Of a stretch of 64,000 nt of DNA, positions 8,801 to 17,523 are shown one piece after another. The notes under the pieces were generated by a model. It worked only from the letters and a program-made list of their open reading frames with translations, did not search any database and had not been told where the DNA came from. Made by a program: the position numbers and the translations under genes. Positions within the stretch are counted from its first letter, which is position 1. Each line of letters begins with the position of its first letter. The DNA is from Paenibacillus phytorum (GTDB lineage Bacteria; Bacillota; Bacilli; Paenibacillales; NBRC-103111), in assembly GCF_013141715.1 (NCBI RefSeq), contig NZ_WHOA01000241.1, forward strand, positions 1 through 64,000, in the 5' to 3' direction.

Positions 8801-9552
8801 AACGAACAAATCAACCACTTGTTATCGATTTATACAAAAGGTACGCGGACATTCGGATGAACTTATTACCTTACATCTATGATCAAGCGATTCGTACCAG
8901 CCGAACAGGGTTGCCTATGATGCGTGCGATGTCCCTTCAATTCCCTTCTGATCCGCATTGTACCGAAATGATTAGTGAGTACATGTTCGGAGAAAGCTTG
9001 CTGGTCGCTCCCGTTACGGAGGAGGGTCATGGTGCAAAAGAGATTTATTTTCCGGAAGGGTCATGGTTATCTTTGTTCGATCAAGATGAGGTCCAAGGTC
9101 CTTGCCTAATGAAAGTTGCTGCACCTTTGGAAACGATCCCTGTTTATCAGAAACAGGATAGTGTCATTGCGCTCAATCTCGCTGAGAATTATTCACTTGG
9201 CGATCATGTGGGCAATATCGTAAACCGCTATGAGCATTTATGTTTCCGAGTTTATGTTGTGGGTGAACTGCAGGCAGAGTTTGAGGATGACCTAGGCAAT
9301 CGTGTGAACATTTCAGCAAAAAGAGTCAGTGGTCAGATTCGTTTGCACTGGTCAAGCAGTCTTAGTCATAATCAAGCAATAACCTTTATTTTACATCAAC
9401 CAGATGGTGTATCCATCGTTTCAAATTCAGAAACGGAACTCTCACCAGTCGATCATGTGGAACTACTGCTTCCGGGTCATTATTTGATTAGCCAAAAGAA
9501 TCTACTCATTACTGTCTCGGAATCGGCAGGAAGTCTGGTGATAGCGCAGTGA
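5839..9552 (+). CDS. ctsX: Cytoplasmic GH31 alpha-glucosidase with GH15-like N-terminal domain (CtsX-like)
   Basis: The 1237-residue multidomain glycosidase has no signal peptide, so it should act in the cytoplasm on imported sugar, most likely opening or degrading cycloalternan or its isomaltosyl products. Residues about 10-330 align by eye with the GH15 enzyme at 44534-45628: FRDIAFLSYAL, then IPFGMLGIEDRILI, then DTYYGGC. Residues about 335-435 match the N-terminal Ig-like domain of CtsY. The GH31 barrel follows. Its nucleophile is Asp845 in DGFKTDGGE and its acid/base is Asp911 in HWAGDERSTF. The tail resembles CtsY. GGAGG precedes ATG 5839; an earlier frame start at 5782 lies inside a hairpin. 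The stop overlaps the next start (GTGA). A visibly GC-rich stretch lies at about 7200-7450. Confidence 0.85.
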   Translation: MVQTVDSNQNVKYFLDEHTGQITISGQLATFRDIAFLSYALIQRGDVERVLPVLRLMSSDQFKGQLALTDAALRIWAFGEYLKVTEDQDFRLEIEGMIEETTLFLDSNWQNPQPHWLHRGSEGIYLSHLAMYFAAVQANIQNGVGERGVRLLKAIRELVFASFIKEGRVVSELGDTAIHGDIITAAIPFGMLGIEDRILIEALYKLEETLVSKGVSFKAGDTYYGGCERSDLTCLLAWYYAKKGDTVRAKELLAHVESLQKEDSKLYEVDTSTAKEPLLFTYWREHAGEPPVSTWGGVLMELAQAALVSGDVRTDSLDSVSLVHQPTGYDDPYVILPYERFPRHPEAGDSVLVRLLTQPFQASQVVTVQAAVGGIPAAQAVSAVMKVTDGGEKVWEAQLGPFLAGDEVSYAFALQSGSKSLSSATYSFKVRAWTALERVHAMYETTDGFVVELDYGAEGTRTAQLSFRADASGAIKLTFAADGERSQGAPVQQAALAVGRARLEAEVRGGKLALALRSTEGVLMEGFAAEGKPLIEALTDGSGCLHKLRLNLKTRPEHRWFGMGERFSHYEYSGHEVDQYVYNQYRDQGLKTYMPVPFAISSGGYAIFVDTALYSTFRFHTRLSDLVEVEADVSQANQQLVAYLFAEEPLTMVGQFTHLSGKPVLPPKWSFGPWMSSNNWDSQAEVLKQAELTAKYQIPSTVLVIEQWSDEATFYIFNDAQYNVKDGNQPFRYDEFQFPEWGRWPNPKGMVEELHEKGLKVLLWQIPIHKHMYGVTHGQRDQDEITLLEQGYCVKTADGEPYTLPYNWFKDCHILDFTNPEAAKWWFNKRQYLADEIGVDGFKTDGGEFVFGHDLQFYDGSTGREMRNLYPNLYVGGYYDFIQQYAKDGGITFSRAGYTGAQRYPMHWAGDERSTFQAFRSSMIAGLSSSMSGIPFWGWDLGGFHGDIPTAELFIRSTQMAAFCPVMQYHAETKGEFNQDRTPWNIAERTNQPLVIDLYKRYADIRMNLLPYIYDQAIRTSRTGLPMMRAMSLQFPSDPHCTEMISEYMFGESLLVAPVTEEGHGAKEIYFPEGSWLSLFDQDEVQGPCLMKVAAPLETIPVYQKQDSVIALNLAENYSLGDHVGNIVNRYEHLCFRVYVVGELQAEFEDDLGNRVNISAKRVSGQIRLHWSSSLSHNQAITFILHQPDGVSIVSNSETELSPVDHVELLLPGHYLISQKNLLITVSESAGSLVIAQ

Positions 9553-10175
9553 TTTTGTTCGGGTTCCCTCACTGTGGAGATCACTCAAAGTCTTACCTTA
9601 CTTGGAGCAGAGGATTACCCGCTCGTGTTAGGTTCCAACATATTGAACTGAGTCAAGCCCGATTATCCATGCGCGAGGTTTCCTCTGAACTGTGGGAGCA
9701 AGCTCTGCACGAGACCTGTCAATACGTCAAGCAGCAGCTGATGCCTGGTGAAGAATATGTGTTTATCGGCCACTGCTGGGGCAGCTTGCTTGCCTTCGAG
9801 GCCAGTCATCGCTTGAAAGCAGAAGGCATTGCTGAGCCACGGCACTTATTTCTATCTGGCTGCAGCGCCCCACATCTTCTTCGGCCTCGCGGTGTACTGA
9901 ATCGCATGCAGGGGGATGCACCTGAGATTGGCTGCCTGCCTGTGGAGGAATATCGTGGTCAGGTCAATAGAGAGCCACTTCGTGCTAGGTTCAGTGTTTT
10001 TACAGGTAAGAAGGATGAACATGCGCTAGTTGATCATTTGTCGGAGTGGAGCCGTTATACCGCGAAAATATGCGATGTGCACGTTTGTGAAGGCGATCAT
10101 CACTACTGGCAATCGGATTCAAACAAATGGCTGCAGCTCGCACAGACGATTGTAGAAAGGGAATATCTGATGTAA
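9549..10175 (+). CDS. Alpha/beta-hydrolase resembling type II thioesterases, with a Cys nucleophile
   Basis: The 208-residue protein has the fold order of GrsT-type thioesterases. The oxyanion region is LFGFPHCGDHSKSYLTW near the N terminus, the nucleophile elbow is FIGHCWGS, and the later acid and histidine are in FTGKKDEH (Asp156) and EGDHHYW (His184 or 185). The nucleophile position is Cys76 where the family has Ser (GHSMGG type). It starts at GTG 9549 inside the stop of ctsX, so the two are translationally coupled. I do not recall this gene in the published ctsUVWXYZ cluster. The substrate is unknown; deacylation of an acylated sugar or a carrier-bound intermediate can only be guessed. 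No signal peptide is visible, so it is cytoplasmic. Confidence 0.75.
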   Translation: MILFGFPHCGDHSKSYLTWSRGLPARVRFQHIELSQARLSMREVSSELWEQALHETCQYVKQQLMPGEEYVFIGHCWGSLLAFEASHRLKAEGIAEPRHLFLSGCSAPHLLRPRGVLNRMQGDAPEIGCLPVEEYRGQVNREPLRARFSVFTGKKDEHALVDHLSEWSRYTAKICDVHVCEGDHHYWQSDSNKWLQLAQTIVEREYLM

Positions 10176-10181
10176 GCAAAC

Positions 10182-10214
10182 GGCGGTCACGATTATATAG
10201 GATTCGTGGTCGCC
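10182..10214 (+). other. Long hairpin between the hydrolase gene and ctsY
   Basis: GGCGGTCACGA at 10182-10192 pairs with TCGTGGTCGCC at 10204-10214 over 11 base pairs, two of them G-U. No T-run follows, so it is not a standard terminator. A processing site or a barrier protecting upstream mRNA is plausible. The remaining 117 bases before ctsY show no clear sigma-A promoter. Confidence 0.55.
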
Positions 10215-10331
10215 CAATATTGAAAGGGGGGATGCTTGGAGCGGCGCATACATGGCGAGGAATAACAGTAGTGGAGCCTCTAAGTCATTCGTGTTTAGCA
10301 AACAAATTTCGGTACGAAAGGGGAAACGTTT

Positions 10332-13300
10332 ATGTATGTAAGGAATTTATCAGTACCATTCCGATTTTCTCTCTCTTTTTTGTTCTGTTTCTGTCTCTTC
10401 GTCCCCCCTATTTATGCCATTGATGGTGTCCATCATGCGCCATACGGCATCGATGATCTGTACGAGATTCAGGCAACGGAGCGGAGTCCAAGAGATCCCG
10501 TTGCTGGCGACACCGTGTATATCAAAATAACAACGTGGCCCATAGAATCTGGACAAACGGCTTGGGTGACCTGGACGAAAAATGGTGTCAATCAAGCTGC
10601 TGTCGGAGCAGCTTACAAATACAACAGCGGCAACAACACTTACTGGGAAGCGAACCTTGGTACTTTTGCTAAAGGGGATGTGATCAGTTATACCGTTCAT
10701 GGCAACAAGGATGGTGCGAATGAGAAGACTAGCGGACCTTTTACTTTTACGGTAACTGGATGGGAATCCATTAGCAGTGTCAGCTCCATCACGAATAATA
10801 CGAACCGTGTTGTGCTGAATGCGGTGCCGAATACAGGCACTTTGACGCCGAAGATCAACCTGTCATTTTCAGCGGACGATGTACTCCGTGTTCAGGTTTC
10901 TCCAACGGGAACAGGAACGTTAAGCAGTGGACTTAGTAATTACACGGTTTCAGATACCGCATCAACCACTTGGCTTACAACCTCCAAGCTGAAGGTGAAG
11001 GTCGATAAGAATCCTTTCAAACTTAGTGTGTATAAGCCTGATGGAACGACGTTGATTGCCCGTCAATATGACAGCACCACGAATCGTAACATAGCCTGGT
11101 TAACCAATGGCAGTACCATCATCAACAAGGTAGAAGATCATTTTTATTCGCCGGCTTCAGAGGAGTTTTTTGGCTTAGGCGAGCATTACAACAACTTCCG
11201 TAAACGCGGAAATGATGTGGACACCTATGTGTTCAATCAGTATAAGAATCAAAATGACCGAACCTACATGGCAATTCCTTTTATGCTTAATAGCAGCGGA
11301 TATGGCATCTTCGTAAATTCAACGTATTATTCCAAATTCCGGTTAGCAACCGAACGTTCCGATATGTTCAGCTTTACGGCTGATACAGGGGGGAGTGCTG
11401 CCTCGACACTGGATTATTATTTCATTTACGGAAATGATTTGAAAAATGTGGTGGGGAACTACACGACCATTACCGGTAAGCCAACAGCGCTGCCGAAATG
11501 GGCTTTCGGGTTATGGATGTCAGCTAACGAGTGGGATCGTCAATCCAAGGTAACTACAGCCATTAATAACGCGAATACCAACAATATTCCGGCAACGGCA
11601 GTTGTGCTTGAACAGTGGAGTGATGAGAACACGTTCTACATTTTCAATGATGCCACGTATACCCCTAAAACGGGCAGCGCTGCACATGCATATACCGATT
11701 TCACTTTCCCGACATCGGGGAAATGGACGGATCCAAAAGCTATGGCGGACAATGTGCATAACAATGGGATGAAGCTGGTGCTCTGGCAGGTCCCTATTCA
11801 GAAATGGACTTCGACGCCTTATACCCAGAAAGATAATGACGAAGCTTATATGACTGCTCAGAATTATGCCGTAGGCAACGGCAGTGGAGGTCAGTACCGG
11901 ATACCAGCAGGACAATGGTTCGAGAACAGTTTACTGCTTGATTTTACAAATACGAGCGCGAAAAACTGGTGGATGTCTAAACGCGCTTATCTGTTTGATG
12001 GTGTAGGAATTGACGGCTTCAAAACAGATGGCGGTGAAATGGTATGGGGGCGCTCGAATACCTTCGCAAGCGGTATGAAGGGCGATGAAATGCGCAATCA
12101 ATACCCAAATGAGTATGTGAAGGCGTATAACGAGTACGCACGCTCGAAGAAAGCTGATGCGGTCTCCTTCAGCCGTTCGGGCACACAAGGCGCGCAGGCG
12201 AATCAGATTTTCTGGTCCGGTGACCAAGAGTCCACCTTTGGTGCTTTTCAACAGGCTGTGAACGCAGGGCTCACGGCAAGTATGTCTGGCGTTCCTTATT
12301 GGAGCTGGGATATGGCAGGCTTCACAGGTACTTATCCAACGGCCGAGTTGTACAAACGTGCTACCGAAATGGCTGCTTTTGCACCGGTTATGCAGTTTCA
12401 TTCCGAGTCTAACGGCAGCTCTGGTATTAATGAGGAGCGTTCGCCATGGAACGCACAAGCGCGTACGGGCGACAATACGATCATTAGTCATTTTGCCAAA
12501 TATACGAATACACGTATGAATTTACTTCCGTATATTTATAGCGAGGCAAAGAAATCAAGTGATACCGGCGTTCCGATGATGCGCGCCATGGCGCTTGAAT
12601 ATGGGGCGGACACGAACACGTACGGTTTGACGCAGCAGTATATGTTCGGGGGTAATTTGCTTGTTGCTCCTGTCATGAATCAGGGAGAAACAAACAAGAG
12701 TATTTATCTTCCGCAGGGGGATTGGATCGATTTCTGGTTCGGTGCTCAGCGTCCTGGCGGTCGTACAATCAGCTACAATGCCGGCATAGATGATCTACCG
12801 GTTTTTGTGAAGTCCGGCAGCATTCTTCCGCTGAATTTAAACGCGCAATATCAGGTGGGTGGAACCATTGGCAACAGCTTAACGAGCTACACCAACCTCG
12901 CATTCCGCATTTATCCGCTTGGTACTACAACGTATGACTGGAATGATGATATCGGCGGTTCGGTGAAAACCATAACGTCTACAGAGCAATATGGGTTGAA
13001 TAAAGAAACAGTCACTGTTCCAGCGATTAATTCTACGAAGACATTGCAAGTGTATACGACTAAGCCTTCCTCTGTAACGGTGGGTGGTTCTGCGATGACA
13101 GAGTACAGTACATTAACCGCCTTAATCGGAGCATCGACAGGCTGGTATTACGACACAGTACAGAAATTCACTTACGTCAAGCTTGGTTCAAGTGCATCTG
13201 CTCAATCTGTTGTACTAAATGGCGTCAACAAGGTGGAATATGAAGCTGAGTTCGGAACGCAAAGCGGCGTAACTACGAACACGAACCATATGGGTTATAC

Positions 13301-13613
13301 AGGTACTGGGTTTGTGGACGGCTTTGAGACCCTTGGAGACAATGTTACTTTTGATGTTTCCGTCAAAGCCGCAGGTACTTATACCATGAAGGTTCGCTAT
13401 TCATCCGGTGCAGGCAATGGGTCAAGAGCCATTTATGTGAATAACACGAAAGTGACGGACCTTGCTTTACCGCAAACAACGAACTGGGATACGTGGGGTA
13501 CGGCTACGGTCAACGTCTCGCTCAGTGCAGGTCTCAACACGGTGAAAGTCAGCTATGATGGTACCAGTTCACTCGGTATTAATCTCGATAACATCGCGAT
13601 CGTAGAGCAATAA
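10332..13613 (+). CDS. ctsY: Secreted 3-alpha-isomaltosyltransferase, GH31 (CtsY)
   Basis: The enzyme transfers isomaltosyl units to the 3-position of glucose and closes the cycloalternan ring. It has 1093 residues and a signal peptide ending at Ala29 (FVPPIYA, then IDGVHH), the same length and signal size I recall for CtsY of B. globisporus C11. The domain order is an Ig-like N-terminal domain (about 30-140), the GH31 N-terminal sandwich, the barrel, C-terminal beta domains and a CBM35-like module (about 967-1093, from YEAEFGTQSG). The nucleophile is Asp566 in DGFKTDGGE and the acid/base is Asp631 in WSGDQESTF. GAAAGGGG precedes the ATG. It is followed by ctsZ, with a hairpin between. Confidence 0.92.
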   Translation: MYVRNLSVPFRFSLSFLFCFCLFVPPIYAIDGVHHAPYGIDDLYEIQATERSPRDPVAGDTVYIKITTWPIESGQTAWVTWTKNGVNQAAVGAAYKYNSGNNTYWEANLGTFAKGDVISYTVHGNKDGANEKTSGPFTFTVTGWESISSVSSITNNTNRVVLNAVPNTGTLTPKINLSFSADDVLRVQVSPTGTGTLSSGLSNYTVSDTASTTWLTTSKLKVKVDKNPFKLSVYKPDGTTLIARQYDSTTNRNIAWLTNGSTIINKVEDHFYSPASEEFFGLGEHYNNFRKRGNDVDTYVFNQYKNQNDRTYMAIPFMLNSSGYGIFVNSTYYSKFRLATERSDMFSFTADTGGSAASTLDYYFIYGNDLKNVVGNYTTITGKPTALPKWAFGLWMSANEWDRQSKVTTAINNANTNNIPATAVVLEQWSDENTFYIFNDATYTPKTGSAAHAYTDFTFPTSGKWTDPKAMADNVHNNGMKLVLWQVPIQKWTSTPYTQKDNDEAYMTAQNYAVGNGSGGQYRIPAGQWFENSLLLDFTNTSAKNWWMSKRAYLFDGVGIDGFKTDGGEMVWGRSNTFASGMKGDEMRNQYPNEYVKAYNEYARSKKADAVSFSRSGTQGAQANQIFWSGDQESTFGAFQQAVNAGLTASMSGVPYWSWDMAGFTGTYPTAELYKRATEMAAFAPVMQFHSESNGSSGINEERSPWNAQARTGDNTIISHFAKYTNTRMNLLPYIYSEAKKSSDTGVPMMRAMALEYGADTNTYGLTQQYMFGGNLLVAPVMNQGETNKSIYLPQGDWIDFWFGAQRPGGRTISYNAGIDDLPVFVKSGSILPLNLNAQYQVGGTIGNSLTSYTNLAFRIYPLGTTTYDWNDDIGGSVKTITSTEQYGLNKETVTVPAINSTKTLQVYTTKPSSVTVGGSAMTEYSTLTALIGASTGWYYDTVQKFTYVKLGSSASAQSVVLNGVNKVEYEAEFGTQSGVTTNTNHMGYTGTGFVDGFETLGDNVTFDVSVKAAGTYTMKVRYSSGAGNGSRAIYVNNTKVTDLALPQTTNWDTWGTATVNVSLSAGLNTVKVSYDGTSSLGINLDNIAIVEQ

Positions 13614-13619
13614 AAAGTT

Positions 13620-13638
13620 GGGAGGGCATGTCCCTCCC
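13620..13638 (+). terminator. Hairpin between ctsY and ctsZ
   Basis: GGGAGGG at 13620-13626 pairs perfectly with CCCTCCC at 13632-13638 around a 5-base loop, followed by TTAATTTC. The T-run is poor, so readthrough into ctsZ is expected. It may set the ratio of the two secreted enzymes. It lies within the spurious upstream extension of the ctsZ frame. Confidence 0.6.
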
Positions 13639-13668
13639 TTAATTTCTAATCGAAAGGGAGTATCATTG

Positions 13669-16600
13669 ATGAGTCCTCCAAACAAAGAAGTTCCACGTAT
13701 CTTTGCTTTATTCACAGCATTTACGTTGTTTGGTTCAACCCTTACCTTGCTTCCTGCTTCTCCTGCTCATGCTTATGTCAGCAGCTTAGGCAATCTCATC
13801 TCTTCGAGCGTAACCGGAGATACCTTGACGCTAACTGTTGATAATGGTGCGGAGCCGAGTGATGACCTCTTGATTGTACAAGCGGTGCAAAACGGTATCT
13901 TGAAGGTAGATTATCGACCGAATGGCATAGCGGCAAGCGCGAAGACACCGATGCTGGATCCAAACAAAACTTGGTCAGCTGTAGGAGCTACGATTAACGC
14001 GGCAGCCAATCCAATGACCATCACGACCTCCACTATGAAGATTGAGATTACCAAGAACCCCGTGCGAATGACGGTCAAAAAGGCTGACGGCACTGCGTTA
14101 TTCTGGGAACCTTCTGGCGGTGGTGTATTCTCAGACGGTGTTCGCTTCGTTCATGGCACTGGTGACAATATGTATGGCATACGGAGCTTTAATGCTTTTG
14201 ATAGCGGGGGTGACCTGCTGCGGAATTCGTCCAGTCATGCCGCCCATGCGGGTGAACAGGGAGATTCCGGTGGTCCGCTTATTTGGAGTACAGCGGGTTA
14301 TGGATTATTAGTCGATAGCGATGGCGGCTACCCCTATACAGATAGCACAACCGGCCAAATGGAGTTTTATTATGGTGGAACCCCTCCTGAGGGACGTCGT
14401 TATGTGAAACAAAACGTGGAGTATTATATTATGCTCGGAACCCCCAAGGAAATTATGACCGGCGTAGGGGAGATCACGGGAAAACCACCCATGCTTCCTA
14501 AGTGGTCGCTTGGCTTCATGAACTTTGAGTGGGATACGAATCAAACGGAATTTACGAATAATGTGGATACGTATCGTGCCAAAAATATCCCTATAGATGC
14601 TTACGCCTTTGACTATGACTGGAAAAAGTATGGAGAAACCAACTACGGTGAATTCGCGTGGAATACGACTAATTTCCCTTCTGCTTCCTCAACTTCACTA
14701 AAGACAACAATGGATGCTAAAGGCATCAAAATGATCGGAATTACGAAACCTCGAATCGTTACCAAGGATGCTTCTACGAATGTGACGACCCAGGGGACGG
14801 ACGCGACAAACGGCGGTTATTTTTATCCGGGCCATAACGAGTATCAGGATTATTTCATACCCGTTACTGTACGCAGTATCGATCCTTATAATGCTAGCGA
14901 ACGTACCTGGTTCTGGAATCATTCTACAGACGCACTCAATAAAGGGATTGTTGGTTGGTGGAATGACGAGACGGATAAAGTATCTTCGGGTGGAGCATCG
15001 TACTGGTTTGGCAATTTCACAACAGGCCACATGTCTCAAACCATGTACGAGGGTCAAAGGGCCTACACGAGTGGAGCACAGCGCGTTTGGCAAACGGCTA
15101 GAACTTTCTACCCAGGTGCCCAACGGTATGCGACTACGCTTTGGTCTGGTGATATTGGCATTCAATACAATAAAGGCGAACGGATCAACTGGGCTGCTGG
15201 AATGCAGGAGCAAAGGGCAGTTATGCTATCCTCAGTGAACAACGGCCAGGTGAAATGGGGCATGGATACCGGTGGATTCAATCAGCAGGATGGCACGACA
15301 AACAATCCGAATCCCGATTTATACGCACGGTGGATGCAGTTCAGCGCTTTAACACCTGTTTTCCGTGTACATGGGAACAATCATCAGCAGCGCCAGCCAT
15401 GGTACTTCGGATCGACGGCGGAAGAGGCTTCCAAAGAGGCTATTCAGCTGCGGTACTCCTTGATCCCTTATATGTACGCCTATGAGAGAAGTGCTTACGA
15501 GAATGGGAATGGGCTCGTTCGACCCTTGATGCAGGTATATCCGACTGATGCTGCTGTCAATAATTACACGGATGCTTGGATGTTCGGTGACTGGCTGCTA
15601 GCTGCGCCTGTGGTAGATAAACAGCAGACGAGTAAAGATATCTATTTGCCGTCTGGTTCATGGATTGACTATGCGCGAGGTAACGCAATAAACGGCGGTC
15701 AAACCATCCGTTACTCGGTTAATCCGGACACGTTGACAGACATTCCTCTCTTTATTAAAAAAGGTGCGATTATTCCAACACAGAAAGTACAGGATTACGT
15801 TGGGCAGGCTCCCGTCACTTCCGTTGATGTGGATGTGTTTCCGGATACGACGCAGTCGAGTTTCACATATTACGATGATGATGGCGCCAGTTATAACTAC
15901 GAAGGCAGCACTTATTTTAAGCAAAATATGACTGCGCAGGATAATGGTGCAGGCTCGCTAAGTTTTGCGTTAGGGGCAAAGAGTGGCAGTTACACGCCAG
16001 CTCTTCGATCCTATATCGTTAAGCTGCACGGTTCTGCAGGAACTTCTGTAACGAATAACAGCGCAGCTATGACGTCTTATGCAAGCTTGGAAGCACTAAA
16101 AGCTGCCGCTGGAGAAGGTTGGGCAACTGGGAAGGACATCTATGGGGATGTCACCTATGTGAAAGTGGCGGCAGCTGCAGCTTCTTCTAAATCTATTGCT
16201 GTTACAGGTGTTGCTGCCGTGAGCGCAACTTCGTCGCAATATGAAGCGGAGGATGCGTCGCTTTCTGGCGGCACAGTTGCTACAAAAGCTTCCGTTAACA
16301 CTAATCATACAGGATATACCGGAACTGGATTTGTTGATGGTTTGGGTAATGCAGGCGCGGGTGTCACATTCTATCCCAAGGTGAAAACAGGCGGTGACTA
16401 TAATGTCTCCCTACGTTATGCGAATGCTTCAGGCTCAGCTAAGTCAGTCAGTATTTTTGTAAATGGAAAAAGAGTGAAGTCCACCTCGCTCGCTAATCTC
16501 GCCAACTGGGATACTTGGTCTACACAATCCGAAACTCTGCCGCTAACTGCTGGTGTGAATGTTGTGACCTATAAGTATTACTCCGATGCGGGCGATACGG

Positions 16601-17523
16601 GCAATGCTAACCTTGATAACATTACGATACCCTTTGCACCAACCGTCGGTAAATATGAAGCAGAGAGTGCTGAGCTTTCTGGTGGCAGTGCAATGAACAC
16701 GAACCATTGGTACTATAGTGGTACAGCATTTGTAGACGGATTAAGTGCTGTAGGTGCGCAGGTGAAATACAATGTGAATGTCCCTAGCGCTGGGAGCTAT
16801 CAGGTAACGCTGCGATATGCTAATGGCAGTGCAGCAACTAAAACGTTGAGTACTTATATCAATGGATCCAAGCTAGGACAAACCAGTTTCACGAGTGCTG
16901 GTACGAATTGGAATGTCTGGCAGGATAATGTGCAAACGGTAACGTTAAATTCAGGGGCAAACACGATTGCGTTTAAATACGACGCCGCTGACAGTGGGAA
17001 CATTAACTTAGATCGTCTGCTTCTTTCAACTTCGCCAGCGGGAACGCCGGTTTCTGAGCAGAATCTGCTAGACAATCCTGGTTTCGAGCGTGACACGAGC
17101 CAAAGCAATAACTGGGTTGAGTGGCATCCAAGTACGCAAGCTGTTGGTTATGGCGTTGATAGCGGCTCAACAACCAATCCGCCGGAATCCCCATGGACGG
17201 GTGATAAGCGGGCATACTTCTTTGCAGCAGGCGCTTATCAACAAAGCATCCATCAAACTATTAGTGTTCCTGTTAATAATGTGAAATACAAATTCGAAGC
17301 CTGGGTCCGCATGAAGAATACGACACCTACGACGGCCAGAGCCGAAATTCAAAACTATGGCGGATCTGCCATTTATGCGAATATCAGTAACAGCGGTGAT
17401 TGGAAATACATCAGTGTAAGTGATATTATGGTGACCAATGGTCAGATTGATGTTGGATTTTACGTGGATTCACCTGGCGGAACTACGCTTCACTTTGATG
17501 ATGTGCGCGTGACCAAACAATAA
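13669..17523 (+). CDS. ctsZ: Secreted 6-alpha-glucosyltransferase, GH31 (CtsZ)
   Basis: The enzyme transfers glucose to the 6-OH of the non-reducing end of alpha-1,4-glucans, making the isomaltosyl ends used by CtsY. From ATG 13669, preceded by AAAGGGAG, it has 1284 residues with a signal peptide ending at Ala35 (LPASPAHA). Both values match CtsZ of B. globisporus C11 as I recall them. The nucleophile is Asp433 in GWWNDETD and the acid/base is Asp495 in LWSGDIGIQ. Two CBM35-like modules follow (about 16236-16632 and 16650-17030), each with a TNH...GTxFVDG signature. The last module (about 17059-17520, from LLDNPGFER) resembles the CBM4/9/61 type. It is the last gene of the cluster, with a strong terminator right after it. 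Confidence 0.92.
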   Translation: MSPPNKEVPRIFALFTAFTLFGSTLTLLPASPAHAYVSSLGNLISSSVTGDTLTLTVDNGAEPSDDLLIVQAVQNGILKVDYRPNGIAASAKTPMLDPNKTWSAVGATINAAANPMTITTSTMKIEITKNPVRMTVKKADGTALFWEPSGGGVFSDGVRFVHGTGDNMYGIRSFNAFDSGGDLLRNSSSHAAHAGEQGDSGGPLIWSTAGYGLLVDSDGGYPYTDSTTGQMEFYYGGTPPEGRRYVKQNVEYYIMLGTPKEIMTGVGEITGKPPMLPKWSLGFMNFEWDTNQTEFTNNVDTYRAKNIPIDAYAFDYDWKKYGETNYGEFAWNTTNFPSASSTSLKTTMDAKGIKMIGITKPRIVTKDASTNVTTQGTDATNGGYFYPGHNEYQDYFIPVTVRSIDPYNASERTWFWNHSTDALNKGIVGWWNDETDKVSSGGASYWFGNFTTGHMSQTMYEGQRAYTSGAQRVWQTARTFYPGAQRYATTLWSGDIGIQYNKGERINWAAGMQEQRAVMLSSVNNGQVKWGMDTGGFNQQDGTTNNPNPDLYARWMQFSALTPVFRVHGNNHQQRQPWYFGSTAEEASKEAIQLRYSLIPYMYAYERSAYENGNGLVRPLMQVYPTDAAVNNYTDAWMFGDWLLAAPVVDKQQTSKDIYLPSGSWIDYARGNAINGGQTIRYSVNPDTLTDIPLFIKKGAIIPTQKVQDYVGQAPVTSVDVDVFPDTTQSSFTYYDDDGASYNYEGSTYFKQNMTAQDNGAGSLSFALGAKSGSYTPALRSYIVKLHGSAGTSVTNNSAAMTSYASLEALKAAAGEGWATGKDIYGDVTYVKVAAAAASSKSIAVTGVAAVSATSSQYEAEDASLSGGTVATKASVNTNHTGYTGTGFVDGLGNAGAGVTFYPKVKTGGDYNVSLRYANASGSAKSVSIFVNGKRVKSTSLANLANWDTWSTQSETLPLTAGVNVVTYKYYSDAGDTGNANLDNITIPFAPTVGKYEAESAELSGGSAMNTNHWYYSGTAFVDGLSAVGAQVKYNVNVPSAGSYQVTLRYANGSAATKTLSTYINGSKLGQTSFTSAGTNWNVWQDNVQTVTLNSGANTIAFKYDAADSGNINLDRLLLSTSPAGTPVSEQNLLDNPGFERDTSQSNNWVEWHPSTQAVGYGVDSGSTTNPPESPWTGDKRAYFFAAGAYQQSIHQTISVPVNNVKYKFEAWVRMKNTTPTTARAEIQNYGGSAIYANISNSGDWKYISVSDIMVTNGQIDVGFYVDSPGGTTLHFDDVRVTKQ

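Noticed and set aside
11931..12491. Minus-strand open frame of 186 codons inside ctsY
   Set aside because: It lies antisense to the conserved GH31 barrel, whose catalytic motifs explain the sequence.
1535..17523. Recent horizontal transfer of the cts cluster
   Set aside because: Apart from one GC-rich patch, base and codon use resemble the neighbours. There is no tRNA, integrase or flanking repeat to mark an island.
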